DNA of 21,399 nucleotides, from contig DALZEF010000036.1 in the NCBI GenBank assembly GCA_031979385.1, positions 1 through 21,399 of the forward strand, in the 5' to 3' direction. Position 1 is the first letter of the stretch, and every line of letters starts with the position of its first letter. This document shows positions 14,293-21,399 of this stretch, piece by piece. The position numbers and the translations under genes were made by a program. The notes beneath the pieces were generated by a model. That model saw only the letters and a list, made by a program, of their open reading frames with translations. It was not told the origin of the DNA and did not search any database. The stretch comes from Timonella sp031979385 (lineage in GTDB: Bacteria; Actinomycetota; Actinomycetes; Actinomycetales; Cellulomonadaceae).

Positions 14293-14341
14293 CGGGATAT
14301 CTCCTTAGGATTGTGTGGTGTTGAGTTAAGTCTAGAAAGAA

Positions 14342-14866
14342 TCAGTGAGAACGTGTTGTACGTTCCAAGGCGCGGTCAGACATAGAGCGTGGTCCACGTG
14401 CGATCGCGACGGCTCCGGACTTCACGATCTCGCGAATTCCGTATGGTTCGAGCGCGTTGAGTAGGGCAGCGAGTTTGCCCGGGCTGCCGACAGCCTCGAT
14501 TGTCACCGCGTCCGGCACAACGTCAACAACGTGTGCGCGGAAGAGTTGGACAACCTCGATGATGCCCGACCGGTTACCGCCGTCTGCCTTGACCTTGACG
14601 AGCATGAGTTCGCGGGTCACGGCTGCCTCTGGCTCGAGTTCAACGATCTTGATGACGTTGACGAGTTTGTTCAGTTGCTTGGTGACCTGTTCAAGTGGCA
14701 GTTCGTCAACATCCACCACAACCGTGACACGAGAGAGTTCCTCGTGTTCGGTTGGTCCCACTGCGAGGGAGTGGATGTTGAAGGAACGGCGGGCAAAAAG
14801 ACCAGCGATGCGGGTCAGTACGCCTGGCTTGTTCTCCACGAGCACGGAGAGAGTGTGACGTGACAT
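14342..14866 (-). CDS. ilvN: Acetolactate synthase small (regulatory) subunit
   Basis: A 174-residue regulatory subunit that activates IlvB and confers feedback inhibition by branched-chain amino acids. The N-terminal ACT domain is clear (HTLSVLVENKPGVLTRIAGL, then FNIHSLAVGPTEHEELSRVT), followed by the second domain with LMLVKVKADGGNRSGIIEVV and LEPYGIREIVKSGAVAIARG. The frame is open to 14923, but that extension overlaps ilvB; the family start MSRHTLSV corresponds to ATG 14866, 16 bases after the ilvB stop. Length matches the ilvN (not ilvH-truncated) type. Co-transcribed with ilvB and ilvC. Confidence 0.95.
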   Translation of the reverse strand: MSRHTLSVLVENKPGVLTRIAGLFARRSFNIHSLAVGPTEHEELSRVTVVVDVDELPLEQVTKQLNKLVNVIKIVELEPEAAVTRELMLVKVKADGGNRSGIIEVVQLFRAHVVDVVPDAVTIEAVGSPGKLAALLNALEPYGIREIVKSGAVAIARGPRSMSDRALERTTRSH

Positions 14867-14882
14867 GTTCGTAGGTTCCCTC

Positions 14883-16730
14883 TCAGTCTTCGCGGTCCCA
14901 CGCTGGCGAGATGCCGCGTGCATATTGGATGTCGTCGTTGGATACGCCTGCTGCGACCATTGGCCACACCATGGAGTTGCGTGACACGTTGAAGTCGATC
15001 AGGACCGGCACGTCATTGATCTCCTCTGCACGCTTGATGGCCTCGTCCACTTCAGAGAGCTTCTCAACTCGGATGCCAACACAGCCGTAGGCGTCCGCGA
15101 GTTTCACAAAGTCAGGCACACGGCGGGTTCCCGCACCGGTGTGCAGGTCGGTGTTTGAGTACCGCTCGTTGTAGAACAGGGTCTGCCACTGGCGGACCAT
15201 GCCGAGGGAGGAGTTGTTGATCAACGCAACCTTGATCGGGATGTCGTTGATCGTGCAGGTTGCGAGTTCCTGGTTGGTCATCTGGAAGCAGCCGTCGCCG
15301 TCAACCGCCCACACGGTGCGGTCTGGCGCCCCGACCTTGGCGCCCATTGCCGCGGGGATGGAGAATCCCATGGTGCCCAGGCCGCCCGAGTTGATCCAGG
15401 AGTTTGGGCGCTCATACTTAATGAACTGGGAAGCCCACATCTGGTGTTGTCCAACACCCGCCACATAGATGGACTCTGGGCCAGAGATCTCCGAGAGCCG
15501 ACCAATAACGTGCTGCGGTGCAAGGAGGCCATCGCCCACGTCGGTGTATCCGAGCGGGTAGGTCTCACGCCACGAGTTGATCTGACGCCACCAGGCTTCG
15601 ATGTCTGGCTTGCCGTTGGTCTCGTGTTCGCGCGCGAGTTCTGGAAGCAGTTCCGCGATGACCTCTTTCAGGTCACCCACGATTGGCACGTCCACAACCC
15701 GGTTCTTACCGATCTCTGCCGGGTCGATGTCTGCGTGAACCACGGTTGCGTGAGGGGCGAACGACGAGAGTTTACCGGTCACACGGTCGTCGAAGCGAGC
15801 GCCCAGCGCGACAATCAGGTCAGCCTTCTGCAACGCGGCGACCGCTGGAACGGTTCCGTGCATACCGGGCATTCCAAGGTGCTGCGGGTGGGAGTCAGGC
15901 AACGCTCCACGAGCCATGAGGGTTGTCACAACGGCCGCACCGGACAGGTCCGTGAGCTTCCGCAATTGCTCGCTGGCACCTGAGCGGATCACGCCACCAC
16001 CGACGTAAAGAACCGGGCGGCGAGCACTCGCGAGGAGACGCGCAGCCTCACGGATCTGCTTGTTGTGTGGTTTGGTGACCGGGTGATAGCCGGGCAGGTT
16101 GATTTCCTGCGGCCACGAGAAGGTTGTATTCGACTGCATCGCGGATTTGGCGATGTCCACCAGGACAGGTCCGGGCCGACCGGACTGTGCAATGTGGAAT
16201 GCCTCAGCGATAGTGCGTGGAATATCCGCCGGGTCGGTCACCAGGAAGTTGTGTTTCGTGACTGGCAGCGTGATACCCACGATGTCCGCTTCTTGGAACG
16301 CATCGGTTCCGATGAGCGAGGCGCCCACCTGTCCCGTGATCGCAACCATCGGGATCGAGTCCATGTTCGCATCGGCGAGGGGTGTGACCAGGTTGGTAGC
16401 ACCTGGACCGGAGGTCGCCATGGTAACGCCGACGCGTCCGGTTGCGTGCGCATAACCTGCGGCGGCGTGTCCGCCACCCTGCTCATGGCGCACAAGGATG
16501 TGGCGGACCTTTTTCGAGTCCATCAGTGGGTCGTAGGTCGGCAGAATCGCGCCGCCTGGAATACCGAAGACGACATCGACGCCGACTTCCTCGAGCGATC
16601 GAACGATCGACTCCGCTCCGGTGACATTCTCGGTCACACCGGTGCTCGTGGAAGGTCGCGCAAACGCGGCCGGCGTTGGAGCAGGCTTTGAGGACTGGGG
16701 GTTGGCCGCAGTCTGATCGCCTTGGACCAT
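14883..16730 (-). CDS. ilvB: Acetolactate synthase large (catalytic) subunit
   Basis: A 615-residue thiamine-diphosphate enzyme that makes 2-acetolactate and 2-aceto-2-hydroxybutyrate, the committed step of Val/Leu/Ile synthesis. It carries VVFGIPGGAILPTYDPL, the catalytic Glu in RHEQGGGHAAAGYAHATG, SGPGATNLVTPLADA, the FAD region GMPGMHGT and LGARFDDRVTGKL, and the ThDP/Mg motif WAVDGDGCFQMTNQELAT ending in ALINNSSLGMVRQWQ. The presence of ilvN next door and the anabolic motifs rule out catabolic AlsS or pyruvate oxidase. The frame extends to a TTG at 16754, but ATG 16730 has CAGGAG six to seven bases upstream and is preferred. About 40 residues of Ala/Pro/Thr-rich sequence precede the domain. 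A leader ORF and attenuator lie upstream. Confidence 0.96.
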   Translation of the reverse strand: MVQGDQTAANPQSSKPAPTPAAFARPSTSTGVTENVTGAESIVRSLEEVGVDVVFGIPGGAILPTYDPLMDSKKVRHILVRHEQGGGHAAAGYAHATGRVGVTMATSGPGATNLVTPLADANMDSIPMVAITGQVGASLIGTDAFQEADIVGITLPVTKHNFLVTDPADIPRTIAEAFHIAQSGRPGPVLVDIAKSAMQSNTTFSWPQEINLPGYHPVTKPHNKQIREAARLLASARRPVLYVGGGVIRSGASEQLRKLTDLSGAAVVTTLMARGALPDSHPQHLGMPGMHGTVPAVAALQKADLIVALGARFDDRVTGKLSSFAPHATVVHADIDPAEIGKNRVVDVPIVGDLKEVIAELLPELAREHETNGKPDIEAWWRQINSWRETYPLGYTDVGDGLLAPQHVIGRLSEISGPESIYVAGVGQHQMWASQFIKYERPNSWINSGGLGTMGFSIPAAMGAKVGAPDRTVWAVDGDGCFQMTNQELATCTINDIPIKVALINNSSLGMVRQWQTLFYNERYSNTDLHTGAGTRRVPDFVKLADAYGCVGIRVEKLSEVDEAIKRAEEINDVPVLIDFNVSRNSMVWPMVAAGVSNDDIQYARGISPAWDRED

Positions 16731-16889
16731 CTGGATCTCCTGTTTCTCTAACAATATGTGGAGTTACCGGACAGGCAGGTTTTGCTCATCTGGACATCGT
16801 GTTGCCTTCGGCGTGGACCTAAGGCGGGCAATGCTGGTGTCTCTTGGCCTTGTGAGCTAGAAACGTTCGTATCACTGGCTTGTGACATG

Positions 16890-16926
16890 AAAAAACCCTC
16901 CACACCGGTCTGGTGTCTGGGAGGGT
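16890..16926 (-). terminator. Attenuator (terminator) in the ilvB leader
   Basis: On the minus strand ACCCTCC (16926-16920) pairs with GGAGGGT (16901-16895), extended by an inner ACACC/GGTGT stem (16916-16912 with 16906-16902) with a three-base bulge. The RNA then has six U residues (16895-16890). It is about 160 bases before ilvB and only 45 after the leader ORF, so it is a premature terminator. The stretch 16731-16889 between it and ilvB contains no gene. Confidence 0.88.
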
Positions 16927-16928
16927 GC

Positions 16929-16971
16929 GCGCGTTGACAAAACTTGGCGGATTAGTTTCGAACCAACGCGC
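16929..16971 (-). promoter_or_regulatory. Competitor hairpin of the ilvB attenuator
   Basis: GCGCGTTG, beginning within the leader stop codon (16971-16964), pairs perfectly with CAACGCGC (16936-16929), an 8-bp stem with a 27-base loop, next to the terminator. A ribosome finishing the leader would cover its first arm. This is the position of the 1:2 stem in classical attenuators; the antiterminator pairing was not resolved by eye. Confidence 0.62.
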
Positions 16972-17003
16972 TAGATAACGACTAGAAGAATTGTGCAACG
17001 CAT
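16971..17003 (-). CDS. ilvBNC leader peptide MRCTILLVVI
   Basis: An 11-codon ORF (ATG at 17003, TAG ending at 16971) encodes MRCTILLVVI: six consecutive Ile, Leu and Val codons (ATT CTT CTA GTC GTT ATC) end the peptide. It is followed by a competing hairpin and a U-tailed terminator before ilvB, the layout of multivalent ilv attenuation known from other bacteria, including actinobacteria. No Shine-Dalgarno precedes it; TAACCT six bases upstream suggests the leader ORF is translated from the very end of a leaderless RNA. The peptide is too short to have been found by ordinary gene calling. Confidence 0.86.
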   Translation of the reverse strand: MRCTILLVVI

Positions 17004-17009
17004 ACTAGG

Positions 17010-17039
17010 AGGTTACGCCCTGGACCCCAGTCTTGTCAC
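17010..17039 (-). promoter_or_regulatory. Promoter of the ilvBNC leader transcript
   Basis: GTGACA (17039-17034) and TAACCT (17015-17010) are 18 bases apart on the minus strand, and the -10 box ends six bases before the leader ATG. This is the best-supported promoter of the leaderless type in the window because the -35 matches five of six consensus bases. Confidence 0.65.
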
Positions 17040-17079
17040 ACTGCCAAGACCGGCGTCTCACATTTCAATACTTTATGTT

Positions 17080-17096
17080 CAGATTTTCGACGAGTC
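17080..17096 (-). repeat. 17-bp dispersed motif, copy 3
   Basis: The minus strand reads GACTCGTCGAAAATCTG, one base different from the copies at 3408-3424 and 12741-12757. It lies about 40 bases upstream of the ilvB leader -35 element. Around it (17040-17250) I see no gene. Confidence 0.5.
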
Positions 17097-17252
17097 CTCA
17101 CGTCACGAGTTCCCTCACCTCCCAGCCCGGCTGGGGCAGGTGGTCGCCGCCCGACCCTGCAGACTCGTCGTCAATTGCTGTCTACGCTACTGCGCGACGG
17201 TTTCAGACCAACTCGCCGAATCGTCGCCAATTATCTATGTGCGACAAACAAA

Positions 17253-17282
17253 ACGGGGTGGTTCCATATGGAACCACCCCGT
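17253..17282 (-). terminator. Terminator of the gatCAB-GNAT operon
   Basis: A perfect 30-bp palindrome centred on CCATATGG begins seven bases after the GNAT stop codon. In minus-strand RNA it folds into a long hairpin followed by UUUUGUUUGU (from 17253 leftward), a textbook intrinsic terminator. Confidence 0.9.
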
Positions 17283-17289
17283 GGTGACC

Positions 17290-17868
17290 TTAGCGCTGCG
17301 GATCGTACTCATCCTCAAGGATGGACATGACATAGACGTCACAGAACCCACCCTCGCCGTCAGGGGCAGCGTCACGCAGGACGCCCTCCTGCACGAAACC
17401 AAGCGACTCATACAGCATCTTGGCGCGCGGGTTAATCGCAAGCACGTCCAGTGAGAAACGGTGCAACCCCAAGCCCTGCGGAGATGGAGCAAACACAAAG
17501 TCCAGCACCAAGGCGATGGCCTCGCGGCCATAACCTCGTCCACGATACTGCGGAAGCGAAATCAACCGCATATTCGCGCTGCGAATAACCGGTTCGATCT
17601 CATTGACAACGATCTCCCCGATCATCTCATCGCACACTGAGCCGTCCTCGCCCGGCATGAGCGAGGTCATCGCAAAGTCATAGCGCCCCTCACGATCCGA
17701 CACCGTACGCGCCCACTCGTCGATCTCCTCACGAGTGAAAGTGCGAGTCGTACCTGTGAGACGGTTCGACTCCGCATCCTGCAACGACTCCCACATGCGC
17801 TCTGCATCCCGCTCTTCGACGGGACGCAACTGTACAAGTTCGCCAGTGAGGACTGGACCGCGTGCCAT
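17290..17868 (-). CDS. GNAT-family N-acetyltransferase (RimJ/RimL-like)
   Basis: A 192-residue acetyltransferase. LTGELVQLRPVEERDAERMW (residues 8-27) opens the fold as in the Acetyltransf_3 (RimJ/RimL) group. The acetyl-CoA loop is QYRGRGYGREAI (107-118), and HRFSLDVLAINPRAKMLYESLGFVQEG is the conserved beta5-alpha4 region (the ALYESLGF motif). The frame extends to 17916, but that overlaps gatB; ATG 17868 has AAGGCGG upstream and starts ten bases after the gatB stop. It is the last gene of the gatCAB operon. The substrate (protein N-terminus, tRNA-linked group or small molecule) is unknown. Confidence 0.88.
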   Translation of the reverse strand: MARGPVLTGELVQLRPVEERDAERMWESLQDAESNRLTGTTRTFTREEIDEWARTVSDREGRYDFAMTSLMPGEDGSVCDEMIGEIVVNEIEPVIRSANMRLISLPQYRGRGYGREAIALVLDFVFAPSPQGLGLHRFSLDVLAINPRAKMLYESLGFVQEGVLRDAAPDGEGGFCDVYVMSILEDEYDPQR

Positions 17869-17878
17869 AATCGCCGCC

Positions 17879-19384
17879 TTAGTTGTTGATACGTTCGAGA
17901 ACAAGCTCACGAACACGACCAGCGTCTGCCTGCCCCTTTGTCGCCTTCATAACCGCACCGATAATCGCACCAATCGGACCCATGTTGCCCGACTTGACCT
18001 TCTCAACGATGTCCGGCTGAGCCGCCAGAGTCTCGTCGATAACGGTCAACAGGGCGCCATCATCGGAAACGATCTCAAGGCCCTTGGCCACAACAATCGC
18101 CTCAGGGTTGCCCTCACCGGCAAGTACTGCTTCAAGAACCTGACGGCCGATCTTGTCGTTGATACGCTTCGCCTCGATCAGGCCTTGGAGTTCAGCGATC
18201 TGTGCTGGCGTTACCGAGACCTCAGACAGTTCGATCTCCTGCTCCTTCGCGTTGCGGGCAAGCTCACCCATCCACCACTTGCGCGCAGCAGCCGGAGCGG
18301 TGCCAGCGGCAACCGTCTCCTCAATCAACTCAAGGGCGCCAGCGTTGATCACGTCACGCATTTCAACATCCGTGAAACCCCACTCGCCGATCAGGCGGCG
18401 GCGCTTGACCGCAGGGAGTTCTGGCAGAGTTTCGCGCAGTTCCTCAACCCACTCACGGCTCGGAGCCACAGGAACCAGGTCAGGCTCCGGGAAGTAGCGG
18501 TAGTCCTCAGCATCAGACTTCTCACGACCCGACGAGGTCGTGTTGTTGTCCTCGTGCCAGTGACGCGTCTCCTGAATGACCTTCTCGCCGGCGTCGAGAA
18601 TTGCAGCCTGACGTTCAACCTCGTAACGGACCGCACGTTCGATTGAACGGAACGAGTTCACGTTCTTGGTCTCCGTGCGGGTGCCCAGAGGGGATTGCGG
18701 TGTCTGGCGAAGCGACACGTTGATATCCGCGCGAACGTTACCGCGCTCCATACGCGCCTCAGAGACCTCGAGTGCACGGAAGATGTCGCGCAAGGTCTGG
18801 ACGTAGGCGCGAGCAACCTCAGGAGCACGCTCCCCCGCACCCTCAATCGGGCGAGTAACAATCTCCACGAGTGGGATACCCGCACGGTTGTAGTCGATCA
18901 GTGAGTACTCCGCGCCCTGGATACGACCAGTCGCACCACCCACGTGGGTGTTCTTACCGGCGTCCTCCTCCATGTGTGCGCGCTCGATCTCGACACGGAA
19001 GATCGAGCCGTCCTCAAGTTCCACATCCAGGTAACCGTCATACGCGATGGGCTCATCGTATTGCGAGGTCTGGAAGTTCTTCGGAACGTCAGGGTAGAAA
19101 TAGTTCTTGCGCGCGAACCGGCAGGTTTCAGCGATCTTGCAGTTCAAGGCCAGACCGATCTTGATCGCCGACTCGACCGCCTTGCCGTTCACCACGGGCA
19201 ACGCGCCGGGAAGACCGAGCGATACCGGGGTCACCTGAGTGTTTGGCTCCCCACCGAACTCAACCTCCGCGGCACAGAACATCTTGGTCTTGGTGCCCAG
19301 CTCAACGTGTACCTCAATGCCGAGAACCGGATCGTACTTTGCCACTGCCTCGTCATAGTCAACGAGCTCAACGTAGCCACTCAT
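17879..19384 (-). CDS. gatB: Asp-tRNA(Asn)/Glu-tRNA(Gln) amidotransferase subunit B
   Basis: A 501-residue subunit that binds the misacylated tRNA and phosphorylates its Asp or Glu side chain before amidation. The catalytic domain shows YDPVLGIEVHVELGTKTKMF (residues 15-34), FGGEPNTQVTPVSLGLPGALP, RKNYFYPDVPKNFQTSQYD, SLIDYNRAGIPLVEIVT and ARMERGNVRADINVSLR. The C-terminal 150 residues are the helical and YqeY-like tail domain that grips tRNA (LELIEETVAAGTAPAAARKW onward). The start ATG overlaps the gatA stop by one base (TGATG) and has GGAGG upstream; the GTG in front is less likely. Length is normal for the family. Confidence 0.96.
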   Translation of the reverse strand: MSGYVELVDYDEAVAKYDPVLGIEVHVELGTKTKMFCAAEVEFGGEPNTQVTPVSLGLPGALPVVNGKAVESAIKIGLALNCKIAETCRFARKNYFYPDVPKNFQTSQYDEPIAYDGYLDVELEDGSIFRVEIERAHMEEDAGKNTHVGGATGRIQGAEYSLIDYNRAGIPLVEIVTRPIEGAGERAPEVARAYVQTLRDIFRALEVSEARMERGNVRADINVSLRQTPQSPLGTRTETKNVNSFRSIERAVRYEVERQAAILDAGEKVIQETRHWHEDNNTTSSGREKSDAEDYRYFPEPDLVPVAPSREWVEELRETLPELPAVKRRRLIGEWGFTDVEMRDVINAGALELIEETVAAGTAPAAARKWWMGELARNAKEQEIELSEVSVTPAQIAELQGLIEAKRINDKIGRQVLEAVLAGEGNPEAIVVAKGLEIVSDDGALLTVIDETLAAQPDIVEKVKSGNMGPIGAIIGAVMKATKGQADAGRVRELVLERINN

Positions 19385-20895
19385 CACTTGACCTCCAGCT
19401 CAGGTGCCTGCGAAAGGAGCGGTCCGCCCCACTTCTGCTCAAGCGCTGCTTCAAGGGCAGCACCGATGCGGTACATACGTGCATCCTCACGGATAGGTGC
19501 GAGGATCTGGAATCCAACAGGCATACTGTCATCCGACAGACCTGCGGGGAGAGACATTCCCGGTACACCAGCGAGGTTCGCTGGGATGGTTGCGACGTCG
19601 TTCAGGTACATCGCAAGCGGGTCATCCAACTTCTCACCGAATTTGAACGCAGTAGTTGGTGCGGTTGGCGAGACGAGAACATCAGCCTGCTCGAATGCAG
19701 CGTTGAAGTCGCGTTGAATCAGCGTACGAACCTTCTGCGCCGAACCGTAGTAGGCATCGTAGTAGCCCGACGACAGTGCATAGGTACCGATGATGATGCG
19801 GCGCTTGACCTCATCGCCGAAGCCCGCGCCACGAGTCGCAGCCATAACCCGCTCAGCAGTGACAGGACCCTCCTGCGGTTCAACGCGCAGACCGAAACGC
19901 ATGCCGTCGAACTTGGCGAGGTTCGAGGATGCCTCAGCAGGCATGATCAGATAGTAGGCAGCAAGTGCGTGCGTGAACGAAGGGCAGGACACCTCAACGA
20001 TTTCGGCACCCATCCCACGTAGGAGTTCAATCGACTCATCGAAACGAGCCTGTACACCGTCCTGGTAACCCTCACCCGAGAGTTCCTTGACGATACCGAT
20101 ACGCACGCCCGACAAGTCTTGTTTTGCGCCATCTTCCGCGGCAGCAACATAGCCGGTCTGTGGTTCAGGTAGTGAGGTGGAGTCCTTGGGGTCGTGTCCA
20201 CCGATGAGCTCATGCAGCAACGCCGAGTCCAGCACCGTACGAGTCACCGGACCCGCCTGGTCCAGCGACGATGCCATAGCGATCAGACCATAACGCGAGA
20301 TCGAACCATACGTCGGCTTGACGCCAACGGTTCCGGTGACCGCGCCCGGCTGACGAATCGAACCACCCGTGTCCGTACCGATCGCGAGCGGAGCTTCAAA
20401 CGCCGCAAGTGCTGCAGCGGAGCCACCACCCGAACCGCCGGGAATGCGTTCAATGTCCCAAGGGTTGAGTGTCCTACCATATGCGGAGTGCTCGGTCGAT
20501 GAGCCCATGGCAAACTCGTCCATGTTCGTCTTACCGAGGATTGGGAGCTTTGCTTCCTTGATCTTCTCCACGAGAGTGGCATCGTAGGGCGGGATCCATC
20601 CCTCGAGCATCTTCGAGCCCGCAGTGGTCTGTACGCCATCAGTAACGACAACGTCCTTCACCGCAATGGGAACACCTGCGAGTGGGTGCAGTTCCACGCC
20701 CTCGGCACGTAGACGGTCCACCTCTGCGGCAGTGGTCAGCGCGTCCTCAGCGGTAACAACGATGTAGGAGTTAATGCTGTCATCTACCGCCGCGATACGG
20801 TCAAGATATGCCTGAGTGACCTCAACGGAGGTTATCTCACCGGCTTGGAGTTTCGCTGCAAGTTCGGCAGCGGAAAGTTTAATCAGATCAGACAT
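19384..20895 (-). CDS. gatA: Asp-tRNA(Asn)/Glu-tRNA(Gln) amidotransferase subunit A
   Basis: A 503-residue amidase-signature enzyme that hydrolyses glutamine and passes ammonia to GatB. The catalytic triad is visible: Lys in PIAVKDV (about residue 80), cis-Ser in GGSGGGSAAAL (about 155), and nucleophile Ser in DTGGSIRQPGA (about 179). HPLAGVPIAVKD and VGVKPTYGSISRYGLI are typical of GatA rather than other amidases. Two ATGs are adjacent; the second (20895) is better spaced from the GAGAGGAG that overlaps the gatC end, the first (20898) is possible. The gene starts right after the gatC stop and ends inside the gatB start, indicating translational coupling. Confidence 0.96.
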   Translation of the reverse strand: MSDLIKLSAAELAAKLQAGEITSVEVTQAYLDRIAAVDDSINSYIVVTAEDALTTAAEVDRLRAEGVELHPLAGVPIAVKDVVVTDGVQTTAGSKMLEGWIPPYDATLVEKIKEAKLPILGKTNMDEFAMGSSTEHSAYGRTLNPWDIERIPGGSGGGSAAALAAFEAPLAIGTDTGGSIRQPGAVTGTVGVKPTYGSISRYGLIAMASSLDQAGPVTRTVLDSALLHELIGGHDPKDSTSLPEPQTGYVAAAEDGAKQDLSGVRIGIVKELSGEGYQDGVQARFDESIELLRGMGAEIVEVSCPSFTHALAAYYLIMPAEASSNLAKFDGMRFGLRVEPQEGPVTAERVMAATRGAGFGDEVKRRIIIGTYALSSGYYDAYYGSAQKVRTLIQRDFNAAFEQADVLVSPTAPTTAFKFGEKLDDPLAMYLNDVATIPANLAGVPGMSLPAGLSDDSMPVGFQILAPIREDARMYRIGAALEAALEQKWGGPLLSQAPELEVK

Positions 20896-20898
20896 CAT

Positions 20899-21195
20899 TC
20901 ACTCCTCTCCCAGAATCTGTGGAACGAGGAACTTACCATCTTCACTGGCAGGAGCGGAGGCAAGAACCTTGTCGCGATCCGTGGGGGTAACAGGAACGTC
21001 ATGACGGAACACGTTTGTCAGTGGGATCGGGTGGCTGGTTGCTGGAACGTCAGGTCCGACGATCTCGGACACCTGTGCAACAGACTGCACGATGACTTCC
21101 AACTCACCAGCAAGGCGGTCTAGTTCTTCGGGGCGCAGTTCGATGCGTGCCAAAGCAGCAACGCGCGCGACCTCATCACGGGAAATAGTGGACAT
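20899..21195 (-). CDS. gatC: Asp-tRNA(Asn)/Glu-tRNA(Gln) amidotransferase subunit C
   Basis: A 98-residue subunit that wraps around GatA and GatB. The N-terminal helix ISRDEVARVAALARIELRPE (residues 4-23) and the middle LDRLAGELEVIVQSVAQVSE helix are typical, and the C-terminal extension ends with SEDGKFLVPQILGE, the usual GatC finish. Length is normal. It is the first gene of the gatC-gatA-gatB-GNAT operon. There is no Shine-Dalgarno before the ATG at 21195; TAGACT lies exactly six bases upstream, so the operon mRNA is probably leaderless. Confidence 0.94.
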   Translation of the reverse strand: MSTISRDEVARVAALARIELRPEELDRLAGELEVIVQSVAQVSEIVGPDVPATSHPIPLTNVFRHDVPVTPTDRDKVLASAPASEDGKFLVPQILGEE

Positions 21196-21201
21196 GGTAC
21201 T

Positions 21202-21207
21202 AGTCTA
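21202..21207 (-). promoter_or_regulatory. Putative -10 box for leaderless gatCAB transcription
   Basis: TAGACT on the minus strand fits TANANT, six bases from the gatC ATG. The upstream DNA to the window end (21208-21399) holds no convincing gene; a 36-codon frame at 21288-21398 is discussed as rejected. Confidence 0.5.
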
Positions 21208-21399
21208 GTTTGTTTTAGCACGCGAAATTGCAGGTTTTCATGTAACGACGGTGACGAAACCCGATTGGCGGCTACCGTCATAAGCCTATGAGTGTCCACT
21301 CGTGCAATAGAAAGCAATGCTCAGTCACACATCGCGCAGGCCGGGTGCATGTCCTTGCCTCTTGTCAGCCTCGACAAAAGCACCTCAAAGACACGTGAT

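Noticed and set aside
21288..21398. A 36-codon plus-strand ORF (MSVHSCNRKQCSV...) upstream of gatC
   Set aside because: No ribosome binding site or -10 box at the typical leaderless offset, no recognised motif, and a length that chance readily gives.

Overview
The window looks like the chromosome of a moderately high-GC Gram-positive bacterium (Actinobacteria, plausibly near Actinomycetaceae). The grounds are the protein styles (actinobacterial LeuB, IlvBNC, CimA and GatCAB), GTG/TTG starts, and probable leaderless starts. The species cannot be named from the sequence. All protein calls come from reading motifs and lengths; no database search was run.

Layout. Positions 1-61 hold what looks like the end of a plus-strand gene. 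Next come a YccF membrane protein (-) and, divergently, an unrecognised 300-residue protein (+) ending at a strong hairpin. A minus-strand pair follows: a lipoate-protein ligase-like protein, then a small cupin. Citramalate synthase cimA (-) lies beyond it, with a transcription-attenuation leader. Divergent from that leader is a plus-strand operon: PadR regulator, ABC ATPase, FtsX-like permease. The rest is on the minus strand: ilvE, leuB, an APH-like kinase, ilvC-ilvN-ilvB (transcribed B-N-C, with its own attenuator), a GNAT acetyltransferase, gatB, gatA and gatC (transcribed C-A-B-GNAT). Just downstream of ilvC is a 95-bp tandem repeat broken by a 100-N assembly gap.

How the genes work together. 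CimA makes citramalate, an entry to 2-oxobutanoate and so to isoleucine. IlvB/IlvN make the acetohydroxy acids, IlvC reduces and isomerises them, LeuB acts in leucine (and probably citramalate-route) synthesis, and IlvE performs the last transamination. The rest of the pathway (ilvD, leuA, leuC, leuD) is not in the window. The two entry-point enzymes, cimA and ilvBNC, each sit behind a ten-residue leader ORF rich in the pathway's end products (MALWHVIIIR and MRCTILLVVI), followed by a competing hairpin and a U-tailed terminator. GatCAB is the tRNA-dependent amidotransferase that makes Gln-tRNA and/or Asn-tRNA. PadR-ABC-FtsX looks like a self-regulated exporter or envelope-stress module.

The most interesting signals are the paired attenuators, above all the Ile-codon leader of cimA. 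Next are a TANNNT box exactly six bases before the start codon of six transcription units (leaderless mRNAs), the ilvC-derived tandem repeat, and short dispersed repeats in the intergenic DNA. I found no CRISPR array, tRNA, rRNA, intact insertion sequence or defence system.
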